Positions 7,730 to 17,699 of a stretch of 64,000 nucleotides of DNA are shown one piece after another (the first letter of the stretch is position 1; each line of letters starts with the position of its first letter). The notes below the pieces were generated by a model. The model made no database searches. It saw nothing but the letters and a program-made list of their open reading frames with translations, and was not told where the DNA came from. A program made the position numbers and the translations under genes. This DNA comes from Actinophytocola oryzae (GTDB taxonomy: Bacteria > Actinomycetota > Actinomycetes > Mycobacteriales > Pseudonocardiaceae), in NCBI RefSeq assembly GCF_004364325.1, contig NZ_SOCP01000005.1, forward strand, positions 434,001-498,000, written 5' to 3'.

Positions 7730-8632
7730 ATGCTTGAACTCCGCCCGCTCACCGCGGGTGAGGAAGATCTGTTCCTGTCCCTGCAAGAACCCGCGCTCGT
7801 CGGCGTTCAGAGCGTCGGCCGGGACTACCGCGAGCTGCTCGCCCTCGGCCAGTATCGTCTCGAGTGGACGTGGGTCGCGCTGCGTGACGGCGCGGTCGTG
7901 GCCCGCGCGGCCTGGTGGGCCGGGCCCGACGACGACGCACCCATGGCGCTCGACTGGCTCGACTTCGCCCCCGGCGAGGACGGGACAGCGGTCGAACTCC
8001 TGCGAAAGGCCGGTTTCGACGCCGAGTACTGCCTCGTCCTGCCACCCGCCTGGCGGGACCGGCCCGAGACACGTGCCGCGGGCGAGGCCCGTGTCGACGT
8101 CGCGCAACGCGTCGGCATGCGGCCGTTCATCGAGCGGCTCAACTACCTGTGGACACCGGCGAACACACTGCCGCCCCGTCCGGGACGGCTGGAGTACCGG
8201 CCGGAAGCCGACGACGACGTCGTCCTCGACGTGCTCCGCCGCATCGCCGAGGGCTCCCTCGACGCTCACGACCGGCGCAGTCGCGAAAAGGGCGGCGTCG
8301 ACGAGGCCGCCCGGGACAACCTCGAGTTCCTGCACTGGATGCCGTCATCGCGCGACTGGTGGCGGCTTGCTTTCACACCTTCTGGTGAAATTGTCGGACT
8401 GACGGTGCCGGGGCGTAACTACACGAGGCCGGTCATCGGGATCATCGGTGTCGTGCCGGAACAGCGCGGCAACCGGTACGCGTTCGACCTGCTCGTCGAG
8501 GCGACGCACCTGCTCGTCGAGGCGGGCGTGGACCGGATCGGCGCCGAGACCGACACGACCAACACGCCCATGGCAGCCACGTTCAGGCGTGCCGGCTACC
8601 CGATCGTCCAGGAAAGGCTTTACCTGAAGTGA
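7730..8632 (+). CDS. GNAT-family N-acetyltransferase
   Basis: A 300-residue protein with a C-terminal GNAT fold. The acetyl-CoA pyrophosphate loop is VVPEQRGNRYAFDLL near residue 245, followed by ETDTTNTPMAATFRRAGY, the beta-5/alpha-4 segment typical of the fold. The N-terminal 140 residues look like a degenerate second GNAT domain. Start chosen at the ATG after the leader peptide and its AAGGA site, not at earlier in-frame GTGs that would overlap the leader. The stop overlaps the methyltransferase start by 4 bp. Substrate unknown. Confidence 0.88.
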   Translation: MLELRPLTAGEEDLFLSLQEPALVGVQSVGRDYRELLALGQYRLEWTWVALRDGAVVARAAWWAGPDDDAPMALDWLDFAPGEDGTAVELLRKAGFDAEYCLVLPPAWRDRPETRAAGEARVDVAQRVGMRPFIERLNYLWTPANTLPPRPGRLEYRPEADDDVVLDVLRRIAEGSLDAHDRRSREKGGVDEAARDNLEFLHWMPSSRDWWRLAFTPSGEIVGLTVPGRNYTRPVIGIIGVVPEQRGNRYAFDLLVEATHLLVEAGVDRIGAETDTTNTPMAATFRRAGYPIVQERLYLK

Positions 8633-9342
8633 ACCAGAGGACGCTCGCCGCCGCGCGGTACGCCGCGATGCGGTGGAACACCCCGCTGTCGGAGACCCAC
8701 GCGGACGAACTGCTCGACCACCTCGACCTGGCCGGTGCGACGAGCGTCGTCGACCTCGGCTGCGGCTGGGGCGAGTTGCTCCTCCGCGTGGCGACACGAA
8801 CGGGTGCGAAGGTCACCGGCGTCGACATCGAGCCGGCAGGCCTGGACCGCGGGCGGCGAGCGGCCCTCGACCGTGGGCTCGACGTCACCTTCGTCGAGCA
8901 GCAGGCCGCCGACTGGCGCGGCACCGCGGACCGCGCGCTGTGCGTCGGCTCGTCGCACACGCTGGGTGGCGGCCACGCGATGCCTGCGAGGCTGGCGACA
9001 GTGGTGCCGCACGGCCGGGTGCTGGTGGGCGACGGCTGTTGGGAACGCCCGCCGACCGAGGCCGCGCACGAGATCTTCGGTGACGACGTCCTGCCACTCG
9101 CCGACCTGGTCGCGGCGTTCGGTGAGGAGGGCTGGCAGGTGATGCACCTGAGCACCGCGGACCAGCGGGAGTGGGACGACTTCGAGTCGCGTCACCGGGC
9201 GGGGTCGCGGGAGTGGTTGCTGGCCAACCCTTCCGACCCGAAGGCGGCCGTGGTCCGGGCCACGCAGGACGCCAGGGAGCGCGAGTACCTGACGGCGTAT
9301 CGCGGGGTGCTGGGCTTCGCGTACCTGGTGCTCGCGCGGTAG
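8629..9342 (+). CDS. Class I SAM-dependent methyltransferase
   Basis: A 237-residue Rossmann-fold methyltransferase. Motif I is VVDLGCGWGELLLRVA near residue 39, followed by the acidic ribose-binding GVDIEPAG. The central part (VLVGDGCWERPPTEAA) resembles small-molecule methyltransferases of the UbiE/Methyltransf_25 type. Co-transcribed with the GNAT gene (GTGA overlap), so the two may modify the same unknown substrate. Confidence 0.85.
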   Translation: MNQRTLAAARYAAMRWNTPLSETHADELLDHLDLAGATSVVDLGCGWGELLLRVATRTGAKVTGVDIEPAGLDRGRRAALDRGLDVTFVEQQAADWRGTADRALCVGSSHTLGGGHAMPARLATVVPHGRVLVGDGCWERPPTEAAHEIFGDDVLPLADLVAAFGEEGWQVMHLSTADQREWDDFESRHRAGSREWLLANPSDPKAAVVRATQDAREREYLTAYRGVLGFAYLVLAR

Positions 9343-9469
9343 GCGCCGTGGCCTCCGGCCCCCCGGTTCCATTGTCCCACGGAGGTACGACAATCGCGGA
9401 AGGCACGAGAGTCGTACAGGGATACGGCAGTCGCAGGGTGCGGGAGTTGCGGTTGGTGACCGTCTCGGG

Positions 9470-10321
9470 TCAGATGTCCAGACCTGGGAACAGTTTTGCC
9501 GCGTTGCCTGCCAGTACGCCACGCAGCACGTCGTCCGGCCAGTTCAGGGCCTGTACCGCGCGCGCGTTGTGTGCCACGCCGGGCACACCCGGCCAGTCGG
9601 TACCGAAGATCATCTTCGGCGCCAGGCGCGACAGGTTCGGGAAGTACTTCGGCAGGTTCTTCGGTGGCAGGCCCGCCAGGTCCAGCCACACGTTCGGCTT
9701 CTGCATCGCCAGTACCGCCGCCGCGTCGTACCACCAGCCACGGCCCGCGTGTGCGAACACGAAGTTCACGCCGGGGAAGTCCTCCACGGGATCCAGCATC
9801 AGTGCCGGGTCTCCGTAGCGGGCACGTGAACCCGGGAACGTCGACGTACCCGTGTGCACGATCACCGGCACGCCTCGGTCCGCGCAGACGCTGTAGGCCG
9901 CGTACAGCTCCTTGTCGCCCGGGTCGAAGGCGCCGTGGACCGGATGGATCTTCAGGGCTACCGCACCCAGCGACAGCTGGCGCTCTACTTCGGACGCCAC
10001 GGGGTGATGCAGGTGCGGGTTCACGTTCGCCACCAGGCGGAAGCGCACCGGGTTCTGTTCCAGTATCGGCAGGTTGTCCTCTATGGACTGTATACCGGTG
10101 GCTCTCGGGCTGTACTCGCAGAAGAGCAGGGCCCGGTCCACGCCCTCCGACTCCAGCAGCGCATCCAACCTTGCCGGGATCGGGTTGCCGTCATCGTCGT
10201 AGGTCGAGCGCCAGTCGTAGCCTGCGCCGAACTCCGCTGCCCATTCGCGCCAGGCCGGCTTCAGAGTGGACAGTCGTGGCGCGTGCACATGCGCGTCCAC
10301 CAACGGCATTCCGTCCAGCAT
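9470..10321 (-). CDS. Amidohydrolase family protein (ACMSD-like) of the box operon
   Basis: A 283-residue metal-dependent TIM-barrel protein of amidohydrolase family 2. Visible metal-site and barrel motifs are VDAHVHAP at residues 8-15, ALKIHPVHG, VIVHTGTS, FVFAHAGRG and FGTDWPG. The family includes non-oxidative decarboxylases (ACMSD, gamma-resorcylate) and lactone hydrolases. The ATG shares one base with the stop of the benzoate-CoA ligase (TGATG), so it is the last gene of the box operon. It may hydrolyse or decarboxylate a pathway intermediate or a benzoate precursor; this is inference from context. Confidence 0.8.
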   Translation of the reverse strand: MLDGMPLVDAHVHAPRLSTLKPAWREWAAEFGAGYDWRSTYDDDGNPIPARLDALLESEGVDRALLFCEYSPRATGIQSIEDNLPILEQNPVRFRLVANVNPHLHHPVASEVERQLSLGAVALKIHPVHGAFDPGDKELYAAYSVCADRGVPVIVHTGTSTFPGSRARYGDPALMLDPVEDFPGVNFVFAHAGRGWWYDAAAVLAMQKPNVWLDLAGLPPKNLPKYFPNLSRLAPKMIFGTDWPGVPGVAHNARAVQALNWPDDVLRGVLAGNAAKLFPGLDI

Positions 10322-11898
10322 CAGGTCAGCACCGTCTCCTCCGGCGCGACGGGGCGCACCACCAGCTCGTCCGCCACCACCTCGCGCAGCACGTTGCGGC
10401 GGATCTTGCCCGTCGCCGTCTTCGGCAGCTCCGTCATCCCCACCACGGCCCTCGGGCGCTTGTACGCGGCCAGTCCCTCACGGCACCACCGCACCAGCGC
10501 CGCCGGGTCCACTGTGGCACCGGGCACCGGGACCACGCACGCGATCGGCTTGTCCAGGCCGTCCGTGTCCCGTCCCGCGACCACCGCCGCCTCCGCGACG
10601 TCCGGGTGCTGCAGCAGCCGCTCCTCGACCTCCGCGGGTGACACCCAGATGCCGCCCGCCTTCAGCATGTCGTTCGAGCGGCCGAGGCAGGTGTACGTGC
10701 CGTCCTCGTTGCGGGCGTAGGTATCGCCGGTGCGCAGCCACTCGCCCTGGAACACCGCTCGGGTGGTCTCCGTGCGGCACCAGTAACCCGTGGCCACCGA
10801 CGGGCCCGACAGGTACAGGTCGCCCGGTTGACCCGCTTCGGCGATCGGGGCACCGGTCTGGTCACGCAGCTCGACGCGGTAGCCGCCCACCGGTGTGCCC
10901 GACGAGCCGGGGCGCGCCCTGCCGGGCCGGTTCGACAGGAAGATGTGCAGTGCCTCCGTGGAACCGAGGCCGTCCAGGATCTCCACGCCGAACCGCTCGC
11001 GGAAGCGGGAGAACAACACGGGCGGCAGTGGCTCGCCTGCCGAGACTCCCTGGCGCACCGAGGAGAACGTGTCGTCGGGGATGTCGGAGTTGAGCAGTGC
11101 CGAGTAGAACGTCGGCACGCCGAAGAACAGTGTCGGCTCCGTGGCGCGCACCCGTTCGGCGATCACGGCGGGGGTCGGGCGGGCACGTTCCAGGATCGTC
11201 GTGGCGCAGGCCGACAGCGGGAAGAAGCCCGAGTTTCCCAGGCCGTAGGCGAAGAACAGCTTGGCCACCGACAGCGTGCGGTCCTCCGGCTCGACACCGA
11301 GGACACCCCGGCCGTACAGCTCGGCCACGTCGCGGACGCTGCCGTGCCGGTGCATGGCGCCCTTCGGCTTGCCCGTGGTGCCGGACGTGTACAGCCAGAA
11401 CGCGGGCGAGTCGGCCCACGTCCCGTACGGCTCGGTTACCTGGCCGTGGGTGCGCAGCTCGGACCACCGGGTCGCACGCAGGTCGGTGTCGCCGTCGGCG
11501 AGGACGTCCGTGACGTCCGACGACGACGCCAGCGCGATCCCTGCGGCCTCGGCGAACTCCGTCGACACGCACAGGATCCGCGCTCGGGAGTCGGCGAGGA
11601 CGGTCGCCAGCTCGCCACCCGTGACCATTGTGGACACCGGTACCGGCACGGCGCCGAGGTACATCGCACCGAGGATGCCGGTCAGCAGCTCGACGCCGTC
11701 TGCCATGCACAGCATCACCCGCTCCTCCGGCCGCACACCCAGTGCGCGGAACCCGGCGGCGACTCGCTGGGTTTCGTCGGTGAGCTCCGAGTAGGTCAGC
11801 GACTGACCGGCGCAGACGACGGCCGTGCGGTCACCCAGACCGTCCCGCACGTGCCGGTTGAGTAAGTAGTCGGTGGCGTTGAACGTGGTGGGTGCCAT
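10321..11898 (-). CDS. Benzoate-CoA ligase family enzyme
   Basis: A 525-residue acyl-CoA synthetase that would activate benzoate with ATP and CoA. The adenylation motif LYTSGTTGKPKG is near residue 165, the substrate-pocket segment FFAYGLGNSGFFPL follows, then YWCRTETTRAVFQGEWLRTGD and the catalytic lysine near the C-terminus in LPKTATGKIRR. ATG at 11898 chosen because the family N-terminus (NATDYLLNRHV) begins there. It lies 23 bp after boxB. The benzoate assignment rests on family resemblance plus the BoxB/BoxC neighbours. Confidence 0.9.
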   Translation of the reverse strand: MAPTTFNATDYLLNRHVRDGLGDRTAVVCAGQSLTYSELTDETQRVAAGFRALGVRPEERVMLCMADGVELLTGILGAMYLGAVPVPVSTMVTGGELATVLADSRARILCVSTEFAEAAGIALASSSDVTDVLADGDTDLRATRWSELRTHGQVTEPYGTWADSPAFWLYTSGTTGKPKGAMHRHGSVRDVAELYGRGVLGVEPEDRTLSVAKLFFAYGLGNSGFFPLSACATTILERARPTPAVIAERVRATEPTLFFGVPTFYSALLNSDIPDDTFSSVRQGVSAGEPLPPVLFSRFRERFGVEILDGLGSTEALHIFLSNRPGRARPGSSGTPVGGYRVELRDQTGAPIAEAGQPGDLYLSGPSVATGYWCRTETTRAVFQGEWLRTGDTYARNEDGTYTCLGRSNDMLKAGGIWVSPAEVEERLLQHPDVAEAAVVAGRDTDGLDKPIACVVPVPGATVDPAALVRWCREGLAAYKRPRAVVGMTELPKTATGKIRRNVLREVVADELVVRPVAPEETVLT

Positions 11899-11921
11899 CG
11901 GTGACCGCCTCGGTTCGGGGT

Positions 11922-13343
11922 TCAGGCGAGGTAGACGTACTCGTAGTCGAAGGGCTTGCCGTTGATGCCGTTGCGTGGTGGTGCCACCCAGCTGGCGATC
12001 TTGCCGCGTTCGTACACCGGACGCATCATCGACCGCACGAAGGCGAGGTCCTCGCTCGTCGGCAGCCACCTGTGCTTCGCCGCCTGCCAGGTCGCCTCGT
12101 CGACGACGGTGCCCTCCGGTGTGACGTGGTACTCCGCGCTGACCCCGACCGACCGGTTGAACCCCGGATGCGGCAACGCGAAGCGGAAGTCGATCTCGGC
12201 GGACTCGAGGATCCTGTTCCAGCGCTTGATACCGGTCTCGCAGTCCGCGATGTACTCCCCGCGCAGGTCCAGGTTCAGCGCCAGCAGCGCGGGGATCTCG
12301 TCCTCCTCCCAGGTGCCCTGAGTCGTCGGGCGGGCCAGGAAGAACCCGTCCTCGGTCAGTTTATGGTCGTCCTTGCGGCGTGTCTCCTGCCACCGGCCCT
12401 TGAGTCCCGCCGTGAAGTAGTTGGCCGCGTTCGTGGACGTCTCGCTGCCGAAGAGGTCGAGTGAGACCGTGTAGTGGAAGTTGATGTACTTCTGGATGAT
12501 GTCGAGCGGGATGCCGCCGCGTGGCGCGATGTCGAGGGTGTCGTGCTCGCGGATCAGCGCGGCGCTGCGCTCCACCACGCGGTCCACGCCGGTGGTGCCC
12601 ACGAACATGTGGTGCGCCTCCTCCTTGAGCATGAACTCGCACGTGCGGGACAGCGGGTCGAACGCGGACTCCTTGAGCGTGCCCAGCTGGTACTTGCCGT
12701 CGCGGTCGGTGAAGTAGGTGAACATGAAGAACGCGAGCCAGTCGGCGGTCTCCTCGTTGAACGCGCCGAGGATGCGTGGCGAGTCGGGGCTGCCGGAGTT
12801 GCGCAGCAGCAACGCCTCCGCCTCCTCGCGGCCCTCCTTGCCGAAGTACGCGTGCAGCAGGTACACCATCGCCCACAGGTGACGGCCCTCCTCCACGTTG
12901 ACCTGGAACAGGTTCCGCAGGTCGTAGAGCGACGGCGCGGTGAGCCCCAGCAGCTTCTGCTGCTCGACGGACGCCGGCTCGGTGTCGCCCTGGATGACGA
13001 TGAGCCGCTGCAGGTCCGCGCGGTACTCGCCGGGCACCTGCTGCCAGGCGGGCTCCCCCATGTGCTCGCCGAACGCGATGCGGCGGTCGGTGTCGCGCTC
13101 GGCGAGGAAGATGCCCCAGCGGTAGTCCGGCACGTTCACGTGGTCGAAGTGCGCCCAGCCGTCCCTGCCGACGGCGACGGCCGTGCGCAGGTAGACGCCC
13201 TGGGTCTCCAGCGTGGGCCCCATCTCGGCCCACCAGTTCATGAACTTCGGCTGCCAGCCCTCCAACGCGCGCTGGAGCCTGCGGTCCGACGAGAGGTCGA
13301 CGTTGTTCGGGATCTTGTCCTCGTAGTTGACCGAGGTCGTCAT
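11922..13343 (-). CDS. boxB: Benzoyl-CoA 2,3-epoxidase, oxygenase component BoxB
   Basis: A 473-residue diiron oxygenase that epoxidises benzoyl-CoA in the aerobic box pathway. The whole-length sequence matches BoxB, with iron-ligand helices containing NVEEGRHLWAM and LKEEAHHMFVG, and the C-terminal WVAPPRNGINGKPFDYEYVY. The ATG at 13343 gives the family N-terminus (MTTSVNYEDKIPNNVDL). One base separates it from boxC. BoxA, the reductase that supplies electrons, is not encoded in this window. Confidence 0.96.
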   Translation of the reverse strand: MTTSVNYEDKIPNNVDLSSDRRLQRALEGWQPKFMNWWAEMGPTLETQGVYLRTAVAVGRDGWAHFDHVNVPDYRWGIFLAERDTDRRIAFGEHMGEPAWQQVPGEYRADLQRLIVIQGDTEPASVEQQKLLGLTAPSLYDLRNLFQVNVEEGRHLWAMVYLLHAYFGKEGREEAEALLLRNSGSPDSPRILGAFNEETADWLAFFMFTYFTDRDGKYQLGTLKESAFDPLSRTCEFMLKEEAHHMFVGTTGVDRVVERSAALIREHDTLDIAPRGGIPLDIIQKYINFHYTVSLDLFGSETSTNAANYFTAGLKGRWQETRRKDDHKLTEDGFFLARPTTQGTWEEDEIPALLALNLDLRGEYIADCETGIKRWNRILESAEIDFRFALPHPGFNRSVGVSAEYHVTPEGTVVDEATWQAAKHRWLPTSEDLAFVRSMMRPVYERGKIASWVAPPRNGINGKPFDYEYVYLA

Positions 13344-13344
13344 C

Positions 13345-14937
<1,593 letters not shown>

Positions 14938-15022
14938 GGACCTATTGTCGACACGTCATCAGCGACCGTCAAGGTTATGTAGAAGATTGGCACCATTCCG
15001 GCGGCTCGCGCGTTGGGGGGAT

Positions 15023-15484
15023 ATGCCTGTTCTCGTGCTGCTGCTCATCGCCGTCGTCGCCGAGCTCGCCGTGATCATCGCGGTCGGGAAGGCCATCGGA
15101 GTGCTGCTGACGATCCTGCTGCTCATCGGGGTCTCGGCGCTGGGGATGACGCTGCTGCGCAGGCAGGGCCTGCGAACCCTGATGAACCTCACCGACGGGG
15201 CCCGTGCACGGCGGGACGTGAGCCCGGAGGTGACGGACGGGGCGCTGCTCGCGGTGGCCGCGGCCCTCGTCGTGTTCCCGGGGTTCCTGAGCGACGTCGC
15301 CGCGTTGTTCCTGCTGTTCCCGCCGACCCGCGCACTGGTGCGTCGTAGGCTCCTGCGGCGGGCGGCCGGCCGGCGCAGGGGTTATCCGGTGGTGAACGGC
15401 GAGGTGGTCGACGGGGAGGTCGTCGACGAGCCCCCTGTCGTGATCGAACAGCCCATCGTCATCGACTCGCGTCGGGAGGACTGA
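15023..15484 (+). CDS. FxsA family membrane protein
   Basis: A 153-residue inner-membrane protein with hydrophobic segments at about 2-20, 23-42 and 77-100, then a basic stretch (VRRRLLRRAAGRRR) and an acidic Val/Glu-rich tail. FxsA in E. coli overcomes phage T7 exclusion by F plasmid; its role in actinobacteria is unknown. The start is the ATG after GGGGGG. It is divergent from boxC and ends in the bidirectional terminator at 15503-15535. Confidence 0.85.
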   Translation: MPVLVLLLIAVVAELAVIIAVGKAIGVLLTILLLIGVSALGMTLLRRQGLRTLMNLTDGARARRDVSPEVTDGALLAVAAALVVFPGFLSDVAALFLLFPPTRALVRRRLLRRAAGRRRGYPVVNGEVVDGEVVDEPPVVIEQPIVIDSRRED

Positions 15485-15502
15485 GGCCTGACGCGCGCGC
15501 CA

Positions 15503-15535
15503 GGGCCCCGGCGGGGTAACGGCCCGCCGGGGCCC
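15503..15535. terminator. Bidirectional terminator between fxsA and the secreted-protein gene
   Basis: Perfect 13-bp stem (GGGCCCCGGCGGG and its complement) with a 7-nt loop GTAACGG, followed by TTGG on the plus strand. It lies exactly between the two converging stop codons, so it can serve both genes. Confidence 0.85.
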
Positions 15536-15544
15536 TTGGTTGCG

Positions 15545-16087
15545 CTAGCGCAGGATCGCCAGGATCTGGTTGAGCAGTGCGATCAGACCGTTGAGGTCGA
15601 GCGACGGTCCGTTCAGCAGGTTGGCGACCGCGCAGAGGAGGTTGCCGAGCAGGTTGCCCGGGCCACCCTCGGCGGTGATGTTCAGGTGCACGCGGTCGAG
15701 GTGGACGACAAGACCGAGAAGGTCGAGGTCCAGCGGCCCGAGCACCAGGTCGAGAATCTCACAGGACACGGCGATGGCCGTGGTGTCGACAGGAACGCTC
15801 ACGTCCTGCTGCTGGCTGCCGACCACCTGGCCGGCGCTGTCGACCAGCGTGACGTCCGCGACGCCCTGAGCCAGCAGCTGGTCACCGTTGGCGACGAACT
15901 GGCTCGGCGTGAAGGTGCCGGTCGCGGTGCCGACACCACCGGTGGCGTCGGTGAAGGTGCCGGCGAGCGGCACGCTCGGTGCCGCGACCGGGGCCGCAGG
16001 CGCAGCACTCGCCGTCGGCGTGACGAACAACGCCACCATTGCGGCAACGAGGAGTGCGAGGAAGGCCGTGGGCCGAATTGCTCTCAC
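15545..16087 (-). CDS. Secreted protein of unknown function
   Basis: A 180-residue protein with a Sec signal peptide: basic MRAIR, a hydrophobic core to about residue 25 and cleavage near ASA-AP. The mature part has a Thr/Gly-rich beta region (GTFTDATGGVGTATGTFTP) and a C-terminus rich in Leu-Asn-Leu repeats (LLGNLLCAVANLLNG) with two cysteines. Proteins of this shape are common in Streptomyces and relatives without assigned function. GTG start with a clear GAAAGGAG site. Confidence 0.75.
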   Translation of the reverse strand: MRAIRPTAFLALLVAAMVALFVTPTASAAPAAPVAAPSVPLAGTFTDATGGVGTATGTFTPSQFVANGDQLLAQGVADVTLVDSAGQVVGSQQQDVSVPVDTTAIAVSCEILDLVLGPLDLDLLGLVVHLDRVHLNITAEGGPGNLLGNLLCAVANLLNGPSLDLNGLIALLNQILAILR

Positions 16088-16232
16088 CCTTTTGCTCCTT
16101 TCGGTGGGGAACTAACCCCCGAAGGATGCGCGAATGATCACGGATGCAAACACGGACGACCACGCTCAGTAGGTGAGCCCCGTCACACGATGTAAGCCAT
16201 TCGGGTGAGACCTCTGGACCGGAAGCAGTGGT

Positions 16233-17060
16233 TTACGTGCTCAGCGGCGCTTCGTGGCGCGTGCATGCCTCTGCGTAGGCGGCCGGGGTCATGCCGACCG
16301 CGCGGGTGAAGTCGCGGATGAAGTGGGGCTGGTCGAAGTAGCCGAGGTCCACGGCGACCTCCGCCCAGGTGCCGGTGGTGCCCTCGGCGAGACGGGCAGC
16401 GGCCTCGTGCAGGCGGTAGCGGCGCAGCACCCACTTGGGGGTCACTCCGACGTAACGCTGGAACAGGCGCTGGAGGGTTCGCGGGGCGAGGTCGAACCTC
16501 GCGCAGATCTCGTCGACACGGGTGATCGTGCGGTCGTACAGGAGGGCGTGCACGATCTTGCCGACGCGCTCGACCTCCAGGTCCTCCTCGGGCCAGTTGG
16601 CGCGCAGGTACCGCTCGGCGACCTCGACGAGGGCGGGGAGGTCGGGCGCCGAGGTCAGCTCGGCGGCGAGCTGGGCCGCGCCGGGCCAGCGCAGGGGGAC
16701 GGTCTGGTCGGTCAGCGCCGAGACGGGGCCGCGCAGGAACGGGTGGAAGCCGCCGGGGCGGAACTTCACGCCGAAGACGCGACCAGCGCCTTCCTGCAGG
16801 TAGGTGAAGCGTTCGCTGCCGACACCCGCGACGGCGACCATGCCCCGGTCGTGGACGAGGTTGACGCACGGGTGCGGCAGGAGCGTGACCGGGTCGCGGC
16901 GGCCCGGCGGCAGGTCCCACGACACGAGCCAGTGGCGTTCGACCAGCGTGGCCAGGTCCGGCGAGGCGGGGACGCGGTCGAGGCGAAGCGCACGCGGGCC
17001 GGACAGGATGCCGTACTCGCTGGTCGTCTGTCGCGTTTGTACAAGCGGCGCGTCGGTCAT
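16233..17060 (-). CDS. AraC-family transcriptional regulator
   Basis: A 275-residue regulator. The N-terminal 150 residues form a DUF6597-like sensing domain (HPCVNLVHDRG); the C-terminal 100 residues contain two helix-turn-helices, the second ending with the AraC signature LGYFDQPHFIRDFTRAVGMTPAAYAEA. ATG at 17060 is only 9 bp from the divergent VOC gene start, so the promoters overlap and the protein probably controls both genes. Confidence 0.9.
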   Translation of the reverse strand: MTDAPLVQTRQTTSEYGILSGPRALRLDRVPASPDLATLVERHWLVSWDLPPGRRDPVTLLPHPCVNLVHDRGMVAVAGVGSERFTYLQEGAGRVFGVKFRPGGFHPFLRGPVSALTDQTVPLRWPGAAQLAAELTSAPDLPALVEVAERYLRANWPEEDLEVERVGKIVHALLYDRTITRVDEICARFDLAPRTLQRLFQRYVGVTPKWVLRRYRLHEAAARLAEGTTGTWAEVAVDLGYFDQPHFIRDFTRAVGMTPAAYAEACTRHEAPLST

Positions 17061-17069
17061 GGTTCCAGG

Positions 17070-17546
17070 ATGGCCCACATGACCGACAGTCCCGCTCCGA
17101 AGGGGAGCCCACAGCTCACGACGTTCTTCACCGCCAACGACGCGGCGGCGGCCATCGACTTCTACGTCGACGTGTTCGGCGCCGAGCTGGTCGCCCGGTT
17201 CGACGGTCCGGACGGCCGGGTCGCGCACGCCGAGATGCGTCTCGGCGACTCTCCGTTCCAGCTCGGCGAGGCATCACCCGATCTGGCGATCGTGGGGCCG
17301 CCCGAAGAGGGCAACAACTTCACGCTGACGTTCTGGACGTCCGACCCGGACGCCGTGTTCGCCCGCGCGGTGGCGGCCGGTGCCACGGCCGTGTCCGAGG
17401 TCGACGACGTCTTCTCCGGTGACCGGATGGGCGTGATCCGCGACCCGGCCGGCATCCGCTGGTGCCTCTCCCGCCACGACCGGGACGTGTCTCCGCAGGA
17501 GATCGCGGACGCCGCCGCGAAGTGGATGGCGGAACAGGACGCCTGA
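17070..17546 (+). CDS. VOC (glyoxalase/PhnB-like) family protein
   Basis: A 158-residue protein with two beta-alpha-beta-beta-beta VOC repeats, of the PhnB/3-demethylubiquinone methyltransferase-like type. Visible elements are FFTANDAAAAIDFYVDVFGAE near residue 15, AHAEMRLGD near 55 and the second module VFSGDRMGVIRDPAGIRW near 115. An alternative ATG at 17079 has a better AGGA spacing. It is divergent from the AraC regulator, whose ATG lies 9 bp away, so one or both transcripts have almost no leader. Substrate unknown. Confidence 0.83.
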   Translation: MAHMTDSPAPKGSPQLTTFFTANDAAAAIDFYVDVFGAELVARFDGPDGRVAHAEMRLGDSPFQLGEASPDLAIVGPPEEGNNFTLTFWTSDPDAVFARAVAAGATAVSEVDDVFSGDRMGVIRDPAGIRWCLSRHDRDVSPQEIADAAAKWMAEQDA

Positions 17547-17699
17547 CACCTGCCCCGGCGGCACCCCGCCGCGACCTCGCGGGCACCTCGCGACGGGCCG
17601 CTGGTCGCGAGTGCGGGTGACGTGCTGAAGGGTCGCCCTTCGCCGCGTCCGGTGCCCGAGGCGACGGGCCCGGGTCGACCGGGCGCGGCGATCAGGGGC

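Noticed and set aside
17547..17699. Terminator between VOC and M28 genes
   Set aside because: Several short GC-rich complementary stretches exist, but no single strong stem stands out.
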